Below, one piece after another: positions 1-25,500 of a DNA stretch of 64,000 bases. The DNA lies in assembly GCF_047675955.1 (NCBI RefSeq), contig NC_132909.1, positions 44,133,931 through 44,197,930 of the forward strand. The letters are read 5' to 3'. The notes under the pieces are model-generated. The model saw only the letters and a list, made by a program, of their open reading frames with translations, searched no databases and was not told the DNA's origin. The position numbers were made by a program, and so were the translations under genes. The DNA is from Chlorocebus sabaeus (Eukaryota > Chordata > Mammalia > Primates > Cercopithecidae). Every line of letters begins with the position of its first letter. Position 1 is the first letter of the stretch.

Positions 1-192
1 CCATTCTCCTGCCTCAGCCTCCTGAGCAGCTGGGACTACAGGTACCCGCCACCACGCCCAGCTAATTTTTTGTATTTTTAGCACAGATGGGGTTTCACCA
101 TGTTAGCCAGGATGGTCTCCATCTCCTAACCTCATGATCCACCAGCCTTGGCCTCCCAAAGTGCTGGGATTACAGGTGTGAGCCACCGCGCT
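1..192 (-). mobile_element. Alu SINE, cut by window edge
   Basis: Reads as the reverse complement of an Alu right half and 5' end, from the window edge through the CCCAAAGTGCTGGGATTACAG block to a degenerate head. The poly(T) side lies outside the window. It sits in UPF1 intron 2. Confidence 0.9.
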
Positions 193-16140
<15,948 letters not shown>

Positions 16141-16309
16141 ACTGCTAATCGGGGCCTCCCGGGCGGCGGGTGGTGTGGACCTGGTGGTCTGCACCTGTGG
16201 TCGCTGCGACAGTGTTTCGGTTTAATTGAGCGCTAGCCGAATAGCCTACGTAGGTGGTCTCGGAATGCCCAACTGGAGAGGCTGGGCAGGGACGACGCGC
16301 TCCCACTCC

Positions 16310-16406
16310 TGGCAAAAGCTGCTTGGAACTCAGTTTCCCCATCTGTAAAATGGGAGGTGCCTCGCACATAGTAGATGCTCCCTGTGCATTGGTTTAATAA
16401 GGGAGT
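16310..16406 (+). mobile_element. MIR SINE fragment
   Basis: CTCAGTTTCCCCATCTGTAAAATGGGA followed by CACATAGTAGATGCTC, the 3' half of MIR, just upstream of the UPF1 promoter. Confidence 0.75.
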
Positions 16407-16542
16407 GGGGCTCGGCGCGGTGGTCACACCTGTAATCCCAAACACTCGGAGGCTGAGGCGGGAGAACTGCTTGAACTCAGCAGTTCGAGACCAGCCTGGG
16501 AAACAGAGTGAGACTCCATCTCTACAAAAAATACAAAAATTA
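16407..16542 (+). mobile_element. Alu SINE, left part (split by a younger Alu)
   Basis: Older Alu left arm ending ATACAAAAATTA. Its right arm resumes after the inserted element at about 16836. Confidence 0.88.
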
Positions 16543-16835
16543 GGCCGGGCGCGGTGGCTCACGCCTGTAATCCCAGCACTTTGGGAGGCCGAGGCGGGCG
16601 GATCGCGAGGTCAGGAACTCGAGACCATCCTGGCTAACACGGTGAAACCCCGTCTCGACTAAAAATACAAAAAATTAGCCAGGCGTGGTGGCACGAGCCT
16701 GTAGTCCCAGCTACTTGGGAGGTTGAGGCAGGAGAATCTCTTGAACCTAGGAGGCGGAGCTTGCAGTGAGCCAAGATTGCGCCACTGCACTCCAGCCTGG
16801 GCAACAGAGTGAGACTCCGTCTCAAAAAATAAAAA
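16543..16835 (+). mobile_element. Alu SINE, AluY-like, nested
   Basis: Near-consensus GGCCGGGCGCGGTGGCTCACGCC to poly(A), inserted between the arms of an older Alu in the same orientation. Host text AAAATTA/AAAATTAGC appears on both sides. Confidence 0.93.
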
Positions 16836-17011
16836 AAATTAGCTAAAAAAAATTTGCTAAGTGTGGTGGTTCTCACCTGTAGTCCCAGCTACTAGGGAGG
16901 CTGAGGTGCGAGGATCGCTTGACCCTGGGAGGTTGAGGCTGCAGTGAGCCAAGATTGCACCACTGCACTCCAGGCTAGGTGACAGAGCGAGACCCTGTCT
17001 CAAAAATAAGT
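16836..17011 (+). mobile_element. Alu SINE, right part of the split element
   Basis: Continues at GCTAAGTGTGGTGGTTCTCACC and ends CAAAAATAAGTAAAAATAAA. Confidence 0.88.
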
Positions 17012-17182
17012 AAAAATAAATGAATGGGGATAGTCTTAGGTACTGGGCCTGGCACTTGGAAATGATGGTTGCTGCTGTTCCTGATGCCTCTGCCGCTGTC
17101 ATTATACCATTACTATTTTTGCTATGATTATTATTTAGTGGACATATACAGCAAAACAACAGGAAGCACATGGTGTGTGGTG

Positions 17183-17230
17183 GAATCTAGAGCTAACCAC
17201 TTATCAGCTGTGTGAAATTATACAAGTGAG
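17183..17230 (+). mobile_element. MIR SINE, left piece
   Basis: CACTTATCAGCTGTGTGAAATTATACAAGT is MIR core text; the element continues at 17531. Confidence 0.75.
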
Positions 17231-17233
17231 GTA

Positions 17234-17530
17234 GGCCAGGCGCGGTTTCTCAAGCCTGTAATCCCAGCACTTTGGGAGGCCGAGGCGGGCGGATCACGAG
17301 GTCAGGAGACTGAGAGCATCCTGGCTAACACGGTGAAACCCCGTCTCTACTAAAAATACAAAAAATTAGCTGGGCTGGTGGCGGGCGCCTATATTCCCAG
17401 CTACTGGGGAGGCTGAGGCAGGAGAATGGCATGAACTCGGGAGATGGAGCTTTCAGTGAGCCGAGATCGCACCACTACACTCCAGACTGGGCAACAGAGT
17501 GAGACCACGTCTCAAAAAAAAAAAAAAAAA
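17234..17530 (+). mobile_element. Alu SINE inserted into MIR
   Basis: Full element with poly(A). The host sequence ATTATACAAGTGA (17217–17229) recurs as ATTATACAGGTGA (17531–17543), a target-site duplication with one change. Confidence 0.93.
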
Positions 17531-17592
17531 ATTATACAGGTGACTTAAACTCTCTGAGCCTAGGGTTTCTGTTGCCATTAAGGTAGAATAGA
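17531..17592 (+). mobile_element. MIR SINE, right piece
   Basis: GACTTAAACTCTCTGAGCCTAGGGTTTCTG continues the MIR consensus interrupted by the Alu. Confidence 0.7.
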
Positions 17593-17594
17593 AA

Positions 17595-17731
17595 GCCTGG
17601 GCAAGGTGGCTCTTTCCTGAAATCCCAGCACTTTAGGAGGTAGAGGCAAGAGGATCACTTGAGCCCAGGAGTTTTGACGCTGCGGTGAGCTATGATTGTA
17701 CCACTGCACTCCAGCCTGGGTGACAGAGATC
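17595..17731 (+). mobile_element. Alu monomer (FLAM-like)
   Basis: Single-arm Alu, GCCTGGGCAAGGTGGCTC to GCCTGGGTGACAGAGAT; its tail has become a TG/TA microsatellite. Confidence 0.85.
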
Positions 17732-17883
17732 GTATGTGTGTGTGTATGTTAATATATATTTATATATGTTAATATATATTAATAGAGTGACTAGTAGCTC
17801 GGTTATTCCTCTCATATGATATATGGTTGCTGCTGATATATATATATATATATACACATATATATATATGTATGTATATAATG
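17732..17883. repeat. TG/TA-rich microsatellite block
   Basis: GTGTGTGTGTATG, then TATATAT and TTAATATATAT runs, with a 14-base (TA)n at about 17836–17852. It embeds the first arm of the inverted repeat (17781–17817). Confidence 0.9.
17781..17817 (-). repeat. 37-bp repeat unit, inverted copy
   Basis: Its reverse complement matches 18212–18248 at 35 of 37 bases and 18335–18371 at about 32 of 37. Core: ATGAGAGGAATAA..GAGCTACTAGTCACTCTATT. Confidence 0.9.
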
Positions 17884-18173
17884 GAGCCCGGTGTGGTGTC
17901 TCACGACTGTAATCTCAGCACTTTCAGAGGCCGAGGCGGGCAGATCACTTGAGATCAGGAGTTCGAGACCAGCCTGACCAACATGGTGAAATCAGTCTCT
18001 ACTAAAAATACAACAATTAGCCGGGCATGGTGCGTGCCTATAATCCAGGTACTTGGGAGGCTGAGGCAGGATGATTGCTTGAACCCAGGAATCAGAGGCC
18101 GCAGTGAGCCAATGTTGCACCACTGCACTCTAGCCTGGGCGACAGAGCAAGACTCCGTCTCAAAAAAAAAAAA
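17884..18173 (+). mobile_element. Alu SINE between inverted-repeat arms
   Basis: GAGCCCGGTGTGGTGTCTCACGAC to poly(A), slightly deleted in the right arm. Confidence 0.9.
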
Positions 18174-18295
18174 AGATATATATATGGTGTATATTATATA
18201 TCTCACTGTATATATGAGAGGAATAAATGAGCTACTAGTCACTCTATTATATATAGATAGGGAGTGTGTGTGTGTGTGTATATATATACACTCTT

Positions 18296-18328
<33 letters not shown>

Positions 18329-18334
18329 GTATAT
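18174..18334. repeat. TA / TG / TC microsatellite block
   Basis: (TA)n, then (GT)7, then (TA)n, then (CT)12, then (TA)n in succession, holding the second copy of the 37-bp unit (18212–18248). Confidence 0.92.
18212..18248 (+). repeat. 37-bp repeat unit, direct copy 1
   Basis: Direct copy of the unit described for 17781–17817; two mismatches to that inverted arm. Confidence 0.9.
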
Positions 18335-18371
18335 ATATGAGAGGAATAAATGAACTACCAGTCACTCTCTT
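18335..18371 (+). repeat. 37-bp repeat unit, direct copy 2
   Basis: Differs from 18212–18248 at three positions (GAACTACCAGTCACTCTCTT against GAGCTACTAGTCACTCTATT). Confidence 0.9.
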
Positions 18372-18384
18372 AACATGTAGTTCC

Positions 18385-18480
18385 ATAAGGACAGGGGGTT
18401 GGCCTGTTTCATTATGATCTTCCGTACGGAGAGAATGATGCCTCATATAGTAGGTGCTCAATGAAAAGTCTTCTGACACT
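18385..18480 (+). mobile_element. L2 LINE 3' end (probable)
   Basis: ACAGGGGGTTGGCCTGTTTCATT, then ATATAGTAGGTGCTCAATGAAAA, the L2 3' terminus pattern (…AGTAGGCGCTCAATAAAT). Confidence 0.6.
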
Positions 18481-18740
18481 TTAAATCCAAGGTAAGCTAC
18501 TGGTTTATGGGCCTTAATTTCCTAACCCCAGGCGTCCGCTTCCTCTCTGGTAAAGTATCTTGGAAAACATCCCCCATTTCCCTTTCTGTCCCAAGATTCT
18601 GCTGCTCTTTAAATAAGTCAGCTGAAAGAGCGCCTAGCTTGCACAGCTGAGCTAAAAGTTCCCAATTTGCCATGGTTCCTTATTTTCCAATTTGCCTGTT
18701 TATCATGACAGGAACAGAGGTTCTGTTTTCCTTCTTCACA

Positions 18741-19028
18741 TTTTTTTTTCCTGAGATGGAGTTTCACTCAGTCACCCAGGCTGGAATATAGTGGCGCAAT
18801 CTTGGCTCACTGCAACCTCCGCCTCCTGGGTTCAAGCAATTCTCCTGCCTCAGCCTCCCAAGTAGCTGGGATTACAGGTGCCTGCCAGCACGCCTGGCTA
18901 ATTTTTTTTGTATTTTTAGTAGAGATGGGGTTTTGCCATGTTGGCCAGGCTGGTCTCAAACTCCTGACCTCAGGTGATCCACCTGCCTCTGCCTCCCAAA
19001 GTGCTGGGATTGCAGGTGTGAGCCACAG
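18741..19028 (-). mobile_element. Alu SINE
   Basis: Poly(T), GATGGAGTTTCACTCAGTCACCC to GAGCCACAGCC. Confidence 0.92.
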
Positions 19029-19048
19029 CCTTCTTCACTCTTTTTCAG

Positions 19049-19174
19049 GGGCAAGGCATAATCACAGCTCTTTGGAAGATTGAGGTGGGACGATTACTTG
19101 AGGTTACGAGTGCAAGACCAGCCTAGGAAACAACAAAACCCCATCTCTACAAAAAAAATAAAAAATAAAAATAA
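19049..19174 (+). mobile_element. degenerate Alu monomer
   Basis: CACAGCTCTTTGGAAGATTGAGGTGGGACGATTACTTGAGG to ATCTCTACAAAAAAAATAAAAA; heavily diverged. Confidence 0.75.
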
Positions 19175-19189
19175 CATTTTGTGGGGGTC

Positions 19190-19330
19190 TCCTAGCATGC
19201 ACTAAACTGTAGGAATATAGACAATGAATAAAAGTAGTCTGCCTCTCCAGGAAGGCACAGTTTAAGGGGTAATACTGACAGACCAACAGATAATTTTAAT
19301 ATCATACAAAGCTCTCTTTGGAACACATCC
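19190..19330 (-). mobile_element. L2 LINE fragment, antisense (probable)
   Basis: CTGTAGGAATATAGACAATGAATAAAAGTAGTCTGCCTCTCCAGGAAGGCACAG follows the antisense L2 pattern (gggatacagc..gaacaa..acagtccctgccctc). Confidence 0.45.
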
Positions 19331-19380
19331 TGATGAATTTGTAGACAAATTTCAGATCAATTTAGTAACACCTATCAGAG

Positions 19381-19687
19381 TTTTTATTTATTTATTTATT
19401 TTTAGACAAGGTCTTGCTCTGTCACCCAGACTGGGGTGCAGTGGTGTCACCCGGCTCACTGCAGTCTCAACCTTCTGGGCTCAAGGGATCCTCCCACCTC
19501 AGCCTCATGAGTAGCAGGGACTACAGGCATGCACCACCACACACAGCTGTCTTTTAAATTGTTTGTTTGTAGAGACAGGGCCTCACTATGTTGCTCAGGC
19601 TGGTCTCAATCTTCTGGGCTCAAGCAATCCTCCCTCCTCAGCCTCCCAAAGTCCTGGGATTATAGGCGTCAGCCACCACACCCAGCC
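19381..19687 (-). mobile_element. Alu SINE, old, (TTTA)n head
   Basis: TTTATTTATTTATTTATTTTTAGACAAGGTC to CCACACCCAGCC. Confidence 0.92.
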
Positions 19688-19827
19688 AACCTTTCAGAGT
19701 TTTAATTGCCCCTCTCCCACTTTGACCCACCTACTCCATTTCTAAGAATCTCCTCTTATTTCCTATATGCACTCACAATCGCAAAGTGACATTGGGATGG
19801 TACATTAGAATACATCTATTTAAAGAC

Positions 19828-20125
19828 TGTCCGGGCGCAGTATCTCACGCCTGTAATCCCAGCACTTTGGGAGGCCGAGGCAGACGGGTCACGAAGTCAG
19901 GAGATCGAGGCCATCCTGGCTAACACAGTGAAACCCCGTCTCTACTAAAAATACAAAAAAAATTAGCCGGGCGTGGTGGCAGGCGCCTGTAGTTCCAGCT
20001 ACTCAGGAGGCTGAGGCAGAAGAATGGCGTAAACCCAGGAGATGGAGCTTGCAGTGAGCTGAGACCACGCCCCTGCACTCCAGCCTGGGTGACAGAGCGA
20101 GACTCTGTCTCAAAAAAAAAAAAAA
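19828..20125 (+). mobile_element. Alu SINE, AluY-like
   Basis: GTCCGGGCGCAGTATCTCACGCC to poly(A). It contains GAGCTGAGACCACGCC. Confidence 0.93.
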
Positions 20126-20166
20126 GAAAACAAATATGAATTTGTGATTCACATTGATTAAAAATA

Positions 20167-20213
20167 TTGGGCGACAGAGCAAAGACTCCGTCTCAAAAAA
20201 AAAAAAAAAAATT
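20167..20213 (+). mobile_element. Alu 3' scrap
   Basis: Only TTGGGCGACAGAGC..GACTCCGTCTC plus poly(A) remains. Confidence 0.75.
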
Positions 20214-20368
20214 ATGGAGTTAAATAAAAAATTAAAAGGGAAATTAGAAAGTACTTTAAAATGAATAAAAATTCAAATATAAAATACCAAAATTATGGGA
20301 TGGAGCAAAAGCAGTGCTCAGAGGGAAATTCATAGCTATAAATGTCTTCATCAGAACAGAGGCTCTTG

Positions 20369-20661
20369 GCTGGGCATAGTGGCTAATACCACAATTTGAA
20401 AGGCCGAGGCGGGCGGATCACTTGAGGTCAGGAGTTCAAGACCAGCATGGCCAACATGGTGAAACCCCATATCTATTGAAAATATAAAAATTAGCTGGGT
20501 GTAGTGGCACACACCTGTAATCCCACCTACTAGAGAGGCTAGGGCAGGAGAATCACTTGAACCCAGGAGGCAGAGGTTGCAGTGAGCTGAGATCTCGCCA
20601 CTGCACTCCAGCCTGGGCAACAAAATGGGACTCTGTCTAAAAACAAACAAACAAACAAAAC
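20369..20661 (+). mobile_element. Alu SINE in L1
   Basis: GGCTGGGCATAGTGGCTAATACC to (AAAC)n. Confidence 0.92.
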
Positions 20662-20790
20662 ACAGAGGATCTCAAATCAATAACTTAAGCTTCCTACATT
20701 AAGAAACTAAAAGATGAGCAAATAAACCCAAAGAGGGAAGGAAATACTAAAGATTAGAACAGAGAAAAATAAGAGAGGGAATAAAATGCA

Positions 20791-21095
20791 TGGCTGGGCA
20801 CAGTAGCTGATGCCTGACACTGGCACTTTGGGAGGCTGAAGTGGGAGAATCACTTGACCTCAGGAGTTCAAGACCAACCTGGGCAACATAGCAAGATCTC
20901 ATCTCTACTAAAAATAAATCATTCAGGCATGGTGGTGGGCACCTGTGGTTCCAGACACTCAGGAGGCTCAGATAGGAGGATTCCTTGAGCCTGGGAGGTC
21001 GAGGCTGCAGTGAGCTATGACTGTGCCACTGTACTTCAGCCTGTGCAACAAAGTAAGACCTTCTCTCAAAAAAAAAAACCAGAAAAAAAAAAAGT
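20791..21095 (+). mobile_element. Alu SINE in L1, AluJ-like
   Basis: GGCTGGGCACAGTAGCTGATGCC to an A-rich tail. Confidence 0.9.
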
Positions 21096-21153
21096 AACAG
21101 AAAAAATGAACAAAACTAAAAGTTGGTTATCTGAAAAGATTAAGAAAATTGAC

Positions 21154-21456
21154 GGCCAGGCGTGGTGGCTCACAAGTGTAATCCTAGCACTTTGGAAGGC
21201 CAAGGAGGGCAAATCACCTGAGGTCGGGATTTCGAGACCAGCCTCACCAACATGGAGAAACCCCATCTCTACTAAAAATACAAAAAATTAGCTGGGCGTG
21301 GTGCTGCATGCCTGTAATCCCAGTTACTTGGGAGACTGAGGCAGGAGAATTGCTTGAACCCAGGAGGTGGAGATTGCAGTGAGTGGAGATTGCACCACTG
21401 CACTCCAGCCTGGGCAACAAGAGTGTAACTCCATCTCAAAAAAAAAAAAGAAAAGA
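21154..21456 (+). mobile_element. Alu SINE in L1
   Basis: GGCCAGGCGTGGTGGCTCACAAG to poly(A). L1 text AAGAAAATTGA flanks both ends. Confidence 0.94.
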
Positions 21457-21590
21457 AAATTGATGAAACTTTAGCTAGATTGACCAAGGAAAAGAGGAAA
21501 GAGACTCAGATTACTAAAATCAGGAATGAAAGGGAAGACAATACTACTGGCTTTACAGAAACAGAAAAGAGTGTAAGTATGAGCAATTGG

Positions 21591-21937
21591 GGCCGGGTGC
21601 AGTGGCTCACACCTGTAATCCCAGCACTTTGGGAGGCCAAGGCAGGCGGATCACGAGGTCAAGTGATCCAGACTATCCTGGCCAACATGGTGAAACCCTG
21701 TCTCTACTAAAAATACAAAAAAAAATAGCTGGGCCTGGTGGCGCGTGCCTGTAGTCCCAGCTACTTGGGAGGCCAAGCCAGGAGAATCTCTTGAACCTGG
21801 GAGGCGGAGGTTGCAGGGAGCCGAGATCGTGCCTCTGCACTCCAGCCTGGCGACAGAGCGAGACTCCATCTCAAAAAAATAAATAAATAAAATAAAATAA
21901 AATAAAATAAAATAAAATAAAATAAAATAAAATAAAA
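21591..21937 (+). mobile_element. Alu SINE in L1 with (AAAAT)n tail
   Basis: GGCCGGGTGCAGTGGCTCACACC. The tail has expanded into about 10 AAAAT units (21885–21937). Perfect 16-bp target-site duplication AGTATGAGCAATTGGG at 21575 and 21938. Confidence 0.96.
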
Positions 21938-22041
21938 AGTATGAGCAATTGGGTGACCACATACTGAATGAGCCAAATGAAATGGAAAATTTTCTAGAAC
22001 ACAAAATCTACTAAAACTGACTCAAGAATAAATACAAAACT

Positions 22042-22335
22042 GCCAGGCGTGGTGGCTCACGTCTGTAATCCCAACACTTTGGGAGGCTGAAGTGGGCAGA
22101 TTGCTTTAGCTCGGGAGTTAGAGACCAGCCTGGGCAACATAGTGAATCCCCATCTCTACAAAAAAATACACAAAATAGCTGGGTGTGGTGGTGCACACCT
22201 GTAGTCTCAGCTTCACAGTAGGCTGAGGCAGGAGGATCGCTTGAGGGTTCCTGGGAAGTGGAGGTTGCAGTGAGCTGAGATCACACTACTGCACTCCAGC
22301 CTGGGCCACAGAGCAAGACCCTATCTCAGAAAAAA
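22042..22335 (+). mobile_element. Alu SINE in L1
   Basis: GCCAGGCGTGGTGGCTCACGTC to an AAAAAACAAATAC tail. Confidence 0.92.
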
Positions 22336-22440
22336 CAAATACAAAAGCTACATAGACCTACAACAAGTAAAGTTAGTAATTTAAAAATCCAGCAAAGAGA
22401 ATCCCAGGAATAGATGGTTTCGCTGATTTATTCTACCAAA

Positions 22441-22757
22441 TTTTTGTTTTTTTGAGACAGGGTCTTGCTGTGTTGCCCAGGCTAGAGTGCAGTGGTGTGA
22501 TCATAGCTCACTGCAGCCTCCAACTCCTGGGTTCAAGCCATCCTCCCACCTCAGCCTCCTGAGTAGCTACGACTACAGATGCTTGTTACCATACCTGGCT
22601 AATATATATATATATATACACACACACACATATATATATATATATATTTTTTTTTTTTTTGGGTAGAGTTGGTGTCTCATTATGTTGCCTAGACTGGTCT
22701 AAAACTCCTGGCCTCAAGCAATCCTCACACCTTGGCGTGAGCCACTATGCCCAGCCA
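22441..22757 (-). mobile_element. Alu SINE with internal TA/CA microsatellite
   Basis: Reverse Alu whose mid-linker carries (TA)n(CA)n(TA)n at 22603–22648 before resuming at TTTTGGGTAGAGTTGG. Confidence 0.9.
22603..22648. repeat. (TA)n(CA)n(TA)n microsatellite
   Basis: Expanded from the A-rich linker of the host Alu. Confidence 0.93.
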
Positions 22758-22781
22758 CAAATTTTAAAAATAAAAAGTATT

Positions 22782-23063
22782 GCCTGGGTGTGGTGGTTCA
22801 TGCCTGTAATCTCAGCACTTTGGGAGGCCAAGGTGGGCGGATCATTTGAGGTCAAGAGTTTGAGACCAGCCTGGCCGACACAGTGAAGCTCCATCTCTAC
22901 TGAAAGTACAAAAATTAGCTGGGAATGGTGGTGCATGCCTGTAATCCCAGCTACTCAGGAGGGTGAGGCAGGAGAATCGCTTGAACTTGGGAGGCAGAAG
23001 TTGCAGTGAGCCAAGATCGCACCATGCACGCCAGCCTGGGTGACAGAGCAAGACCTCACCTCA

Positions 23064-23090
<27 letters not shown>
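22782..23090 (+). mobile_element. Alu SINE
   Basis: TGCCTGGGTGTGGTGGTTCATGCC to a 28-base poly(A). Abutted head-to-tail by the next Alu. Confidence 0.92.
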
Positions 23091-23094
<4 letters not shown>

Positions 23095-23406
23095 GGGCGT
23101 GGTGGCTCACGCCTGTAATCCCAGCACTTTGGGAGGCCGAGGCGGGCGGATCACGAGGTCAGGAGATCCAGACCATCCTGGAGATCGAGACCATCCTGGC
23201 TAACATGGTGAAACCCCGTCTCTACTAAAAATACAAAATATTAGCCGGGCGAGGTGGCAGGCACCTGTAGTCCCAGCTACTGGGGAGGCTGAGGCAGGAG
23301 AATGGCGTAAACCTGCGAGGTGGAGCTTGCAGTGAGTCGAGATCGGGCCACTGCATTCCAGCCTGGGCAACAGAGCGAGACTCCGTCTCAAAAAAAAAAA
23401 AAAAAA
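23091..23406 (+). mobile_element. Alu SINE, YRa-like, with internal duplication
   Basis: AGCTGGGCGTGGTGGCTCACGCC to poly(A). The left arm has a tandem repeat of AGATC(C/G)AGACCATCCTGG (about 23164–23198). It carries GCCGGGCGAGGTGG, GGCGTAAACC and GATCGGGCCAC, close to the Old World monkey set. Confidence 0.93.
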
Positions 23407-23615
23407 TGCTTGGCCTGGTTTACAGATGATTCCAGGTGACACTCTCACTTCACCTGGAAATGGACAGCCACAGCACTGCAGCCCCTTTGTGGGACATCCT
23501 TGAAGGGCAGTGGTGAAAAGAAATCCCCCCAGCCGGCAGAAACTTAAGCAGTACACATGGTCGTTCATTTTGTTTATGAAGAAATAGCCAGACACGTAAT
23601 TAAAGTTGACCCTTG
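23407..23615. other. unclassified intergenic DNA
   Basis: About 210 bases between Alus. Could be an ancient repeat; no family recognised. Confidence 0.35.
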
Positions 23616-23783
23616 GGCTGGGCGCGGTGGCTCATATCTATAACCCTAGCACTTTGGGAGGCTGAGGCAGGAGAATCTCTCAAGCCCAGGAGCCCAGGAG
23701 TTCAGGGCTGCAGTGAGCTATGATCACACCACTGCTCTCGAGCCTGGAGAACAAAGCGAGGCCCGTCTCAAATGAATAAAAAA
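23616..23783 (+). mobile_element. Alu monomer
   Basis: GGCTGGGCGCGGTGGCTCATATC to CAAATGAATAAAAAAG, one arm. Confidence 0.87.
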
Positions 23784-24020
23784 GTGGGGAGCATATCTGG
23801 TGCTATTCACATTCCAGGGCTGCCCCGGAGATGCGCTGAGGCTCCAGGCCAGCTGAGCCCACCTCCTTACATAGCTCTTTCCCTATCTCATCCTGCTTCG
23901 CCTCATTTCTTCGGAAGCTTCCCCAAAGAGCGTCCCCTCCCAAACTCGCATGACCCTGAATCCTCATCTCAGGCTGTGCTACTGGAGAGTCCAACACATG
24001 CCAGGGTAGAAGTCAGCCCT
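23784..24020. other. unique intergenic DNA
   Basis: No gene or element recognised. Confidence 0.4.
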
Positions 24021-24120
24021 ATGAGTGAGGGACCTGTCGATCTCGTTTGCTGTTGCGTGCCCAAAGCCAGCCTCAATGCTGGGCACACAGCAGATGCTCC
24101 ATAAATGTTCCAATGGACAA
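24021..24120 (+). mobile_element. L2 LINE 3' end (probable)
   Basis: Ends GCTGGGCACACAGCAGATGCTCCATAAATGTTCC, the L2 terminus pattern. Confidence 0.6.
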
Positions 24121-24290
24121 CTCATGACTCTATGTTATGGCCTGGGGAGAACAAAGGAGGAGCCCTATTCCCCACACTCCCTAACTTTGTAGGCTGAAGG
24201 AATGGCTACAAAGTGCCACATGTTGTCAAAATCTTCTGTTCCCAGGCTTTTCTGGCACAGATTTTAAGCACACTCAAGACCTATCAGAGA

Positions 24291-24602
24291 GGCCGGGCTT
24301 GTTGGCTCATGCCCGCAATCCCAACACTTTGGGAGGCCAAGGCAGGAGGATCACTTGAGCCTAGGAGTTCAATACCAACCTGGGCAACATATTAAAGCCT
24401 GTTGCTGCAGAAAATGAAAACATTAGCCAGGCATGGTGGCACGTGCCTGTAGTCCCAGCTACTCAGGAGGCTCAGGTGGGAGGATTGCTTGAGCCCAGGA
24501 GGTTGAGGCTGCAGTGAGCCTTGATCGTGCCACTGCACTGCCCCCCTGGGCGACAGACTGAGACACTGTCTCAAAAAAGAAAAAATAAATAAATAAAAAT
24601 TT
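24291..24602 (+). mobile_element. Alu SINE
   Basis: GGCCGGGCTTGTTGGCTCATGCC to an A-rich AAATAAATAAATAAAAA tail. Confidence 0.92.
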
Positions 24603-24722
24603 TTAAAGATCCATCAACATCTTTGTACTCTTTGAGCATATAGAGACTATATTAGGATTCTGCAGAGAAACAGAAACAATAGCACATATAGAAAGATTAG
24701 AAAGAGGTTTCTTGTTTTTAAA

Positions 24723-25035
24723 CTTTTTTTCTTTTTTCTTTTTTTTTTTTTTTTGAGACGGAGTCTCGCTCTGTCTCCCAGGCTGGAGTGCAGTGGCCGG
24801 ATCTCAGCTCACTGCAAGCTCCGCCTCCCGGGTTTACGCCATTCTCCTGCCTCAGCCTCCCGAGTAGCTGGGACTACAGGCGCCGCCACCTCGCCCGGCT
24901 AATTTTTTGTATTTTTAGTAGAGACGGGGTTTCACCGTGTTAGCCAGGATGGTCTGGATCTCCTGACCTCGTGATCCGCCCGTCTCGGCCTCCCAAAGTG
25001 CTGGGATTACAGGCTTGAGCCACTGCGCCCGGCCT
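24723..25035 (-). mobile_element. Alu SINE, AluYRa-like
   Basis: Long poly(T), GTGGCCGGATCTCAGCTC and CGCCACCTCGCCCGGC, the reverse complement of cercopithecid-specific Alu text. TAAACTTTTTTT flanks it on both sides. Confidence 0.95.
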
Positions 25036-25051
25036 AAACTTTTTTTTCTTT

Positions 25052-25190
25052 AAAAAAAATTTTTTTTATATAGAGACGGGGGTCTCACTATGTTGCCCAG
25101 GCTGGTCTTGAACTCCGGGCCTCAAACGATCCTCCTGTCTCAGCCTCTCAAAGTGCCAGGATTACAGGTGTGAACCACCTACCCAGCCTA
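25052..25190 (-). mobile_element. Alu monomer, minus
   Basis: TATAGAGACGGGGGTCTCACTATGTTGCCC to CACCTACCCAGCC. Confidence 0.85.
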
Positions 25191-25200
25191 GAAAGAGATT

Positions 25201-25500
25201 TCTTTTCTTTTCTTTTTGAGACGGCGTCTTGCTCTGTCACCCAGCCCGGAGTGCAGCGGTACGATCTCAGTTCACTGCAACCTCTGCCTCCCAGGTACAA
25301 GCGATTCTCCCGCCTCAGCCTCCTGAGCAGCTGGGATTACAGGTGTGCACAACCACACCCAGCTAATTTTTGTATTTTTAGTAAAGACGGGGTTTCACCA
25401 TGTTGGCCAGGCTGGTCTCGAACTCCCAATCTCAGATGATCCGCCCGCCTGGGCCTTCCAAAGTGCTGGGATTACAGGCATGAGACACTACACCCGGCCA
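25201..25500 (-). mobile_element. Alu SINE
   Basis: TCTTTTCTTTTCTTTTTGAGACGG to CACTACACCCGGCC. Target-site duplication AAAGAGATTT on both sides. Confidence 0.94.

Larger units (their letters stand above)
20126..22440 (+). mobile_element. L1 LINE ORF2 fragment shattered by Alus
   Basis: Non-Alu pieces at 20214–20368, 20662–20790, 21096–21153, 21457–21590, 21938–22041 and 22336–22440 read in order as one L1 ORF2 stretch upstream of the reverse transcriptase core. Anchors are TATGGGATGGAGCAAAAGCAGTGCT, AAAACTAAAAGTTGGTTATCTGAAAAGAT, ACTTTAGCTAGATTGACCAAGG, and CCAGGAATAGATGGTTTCGCTG. It is full of stops and inactive. Confidence 0.88.
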
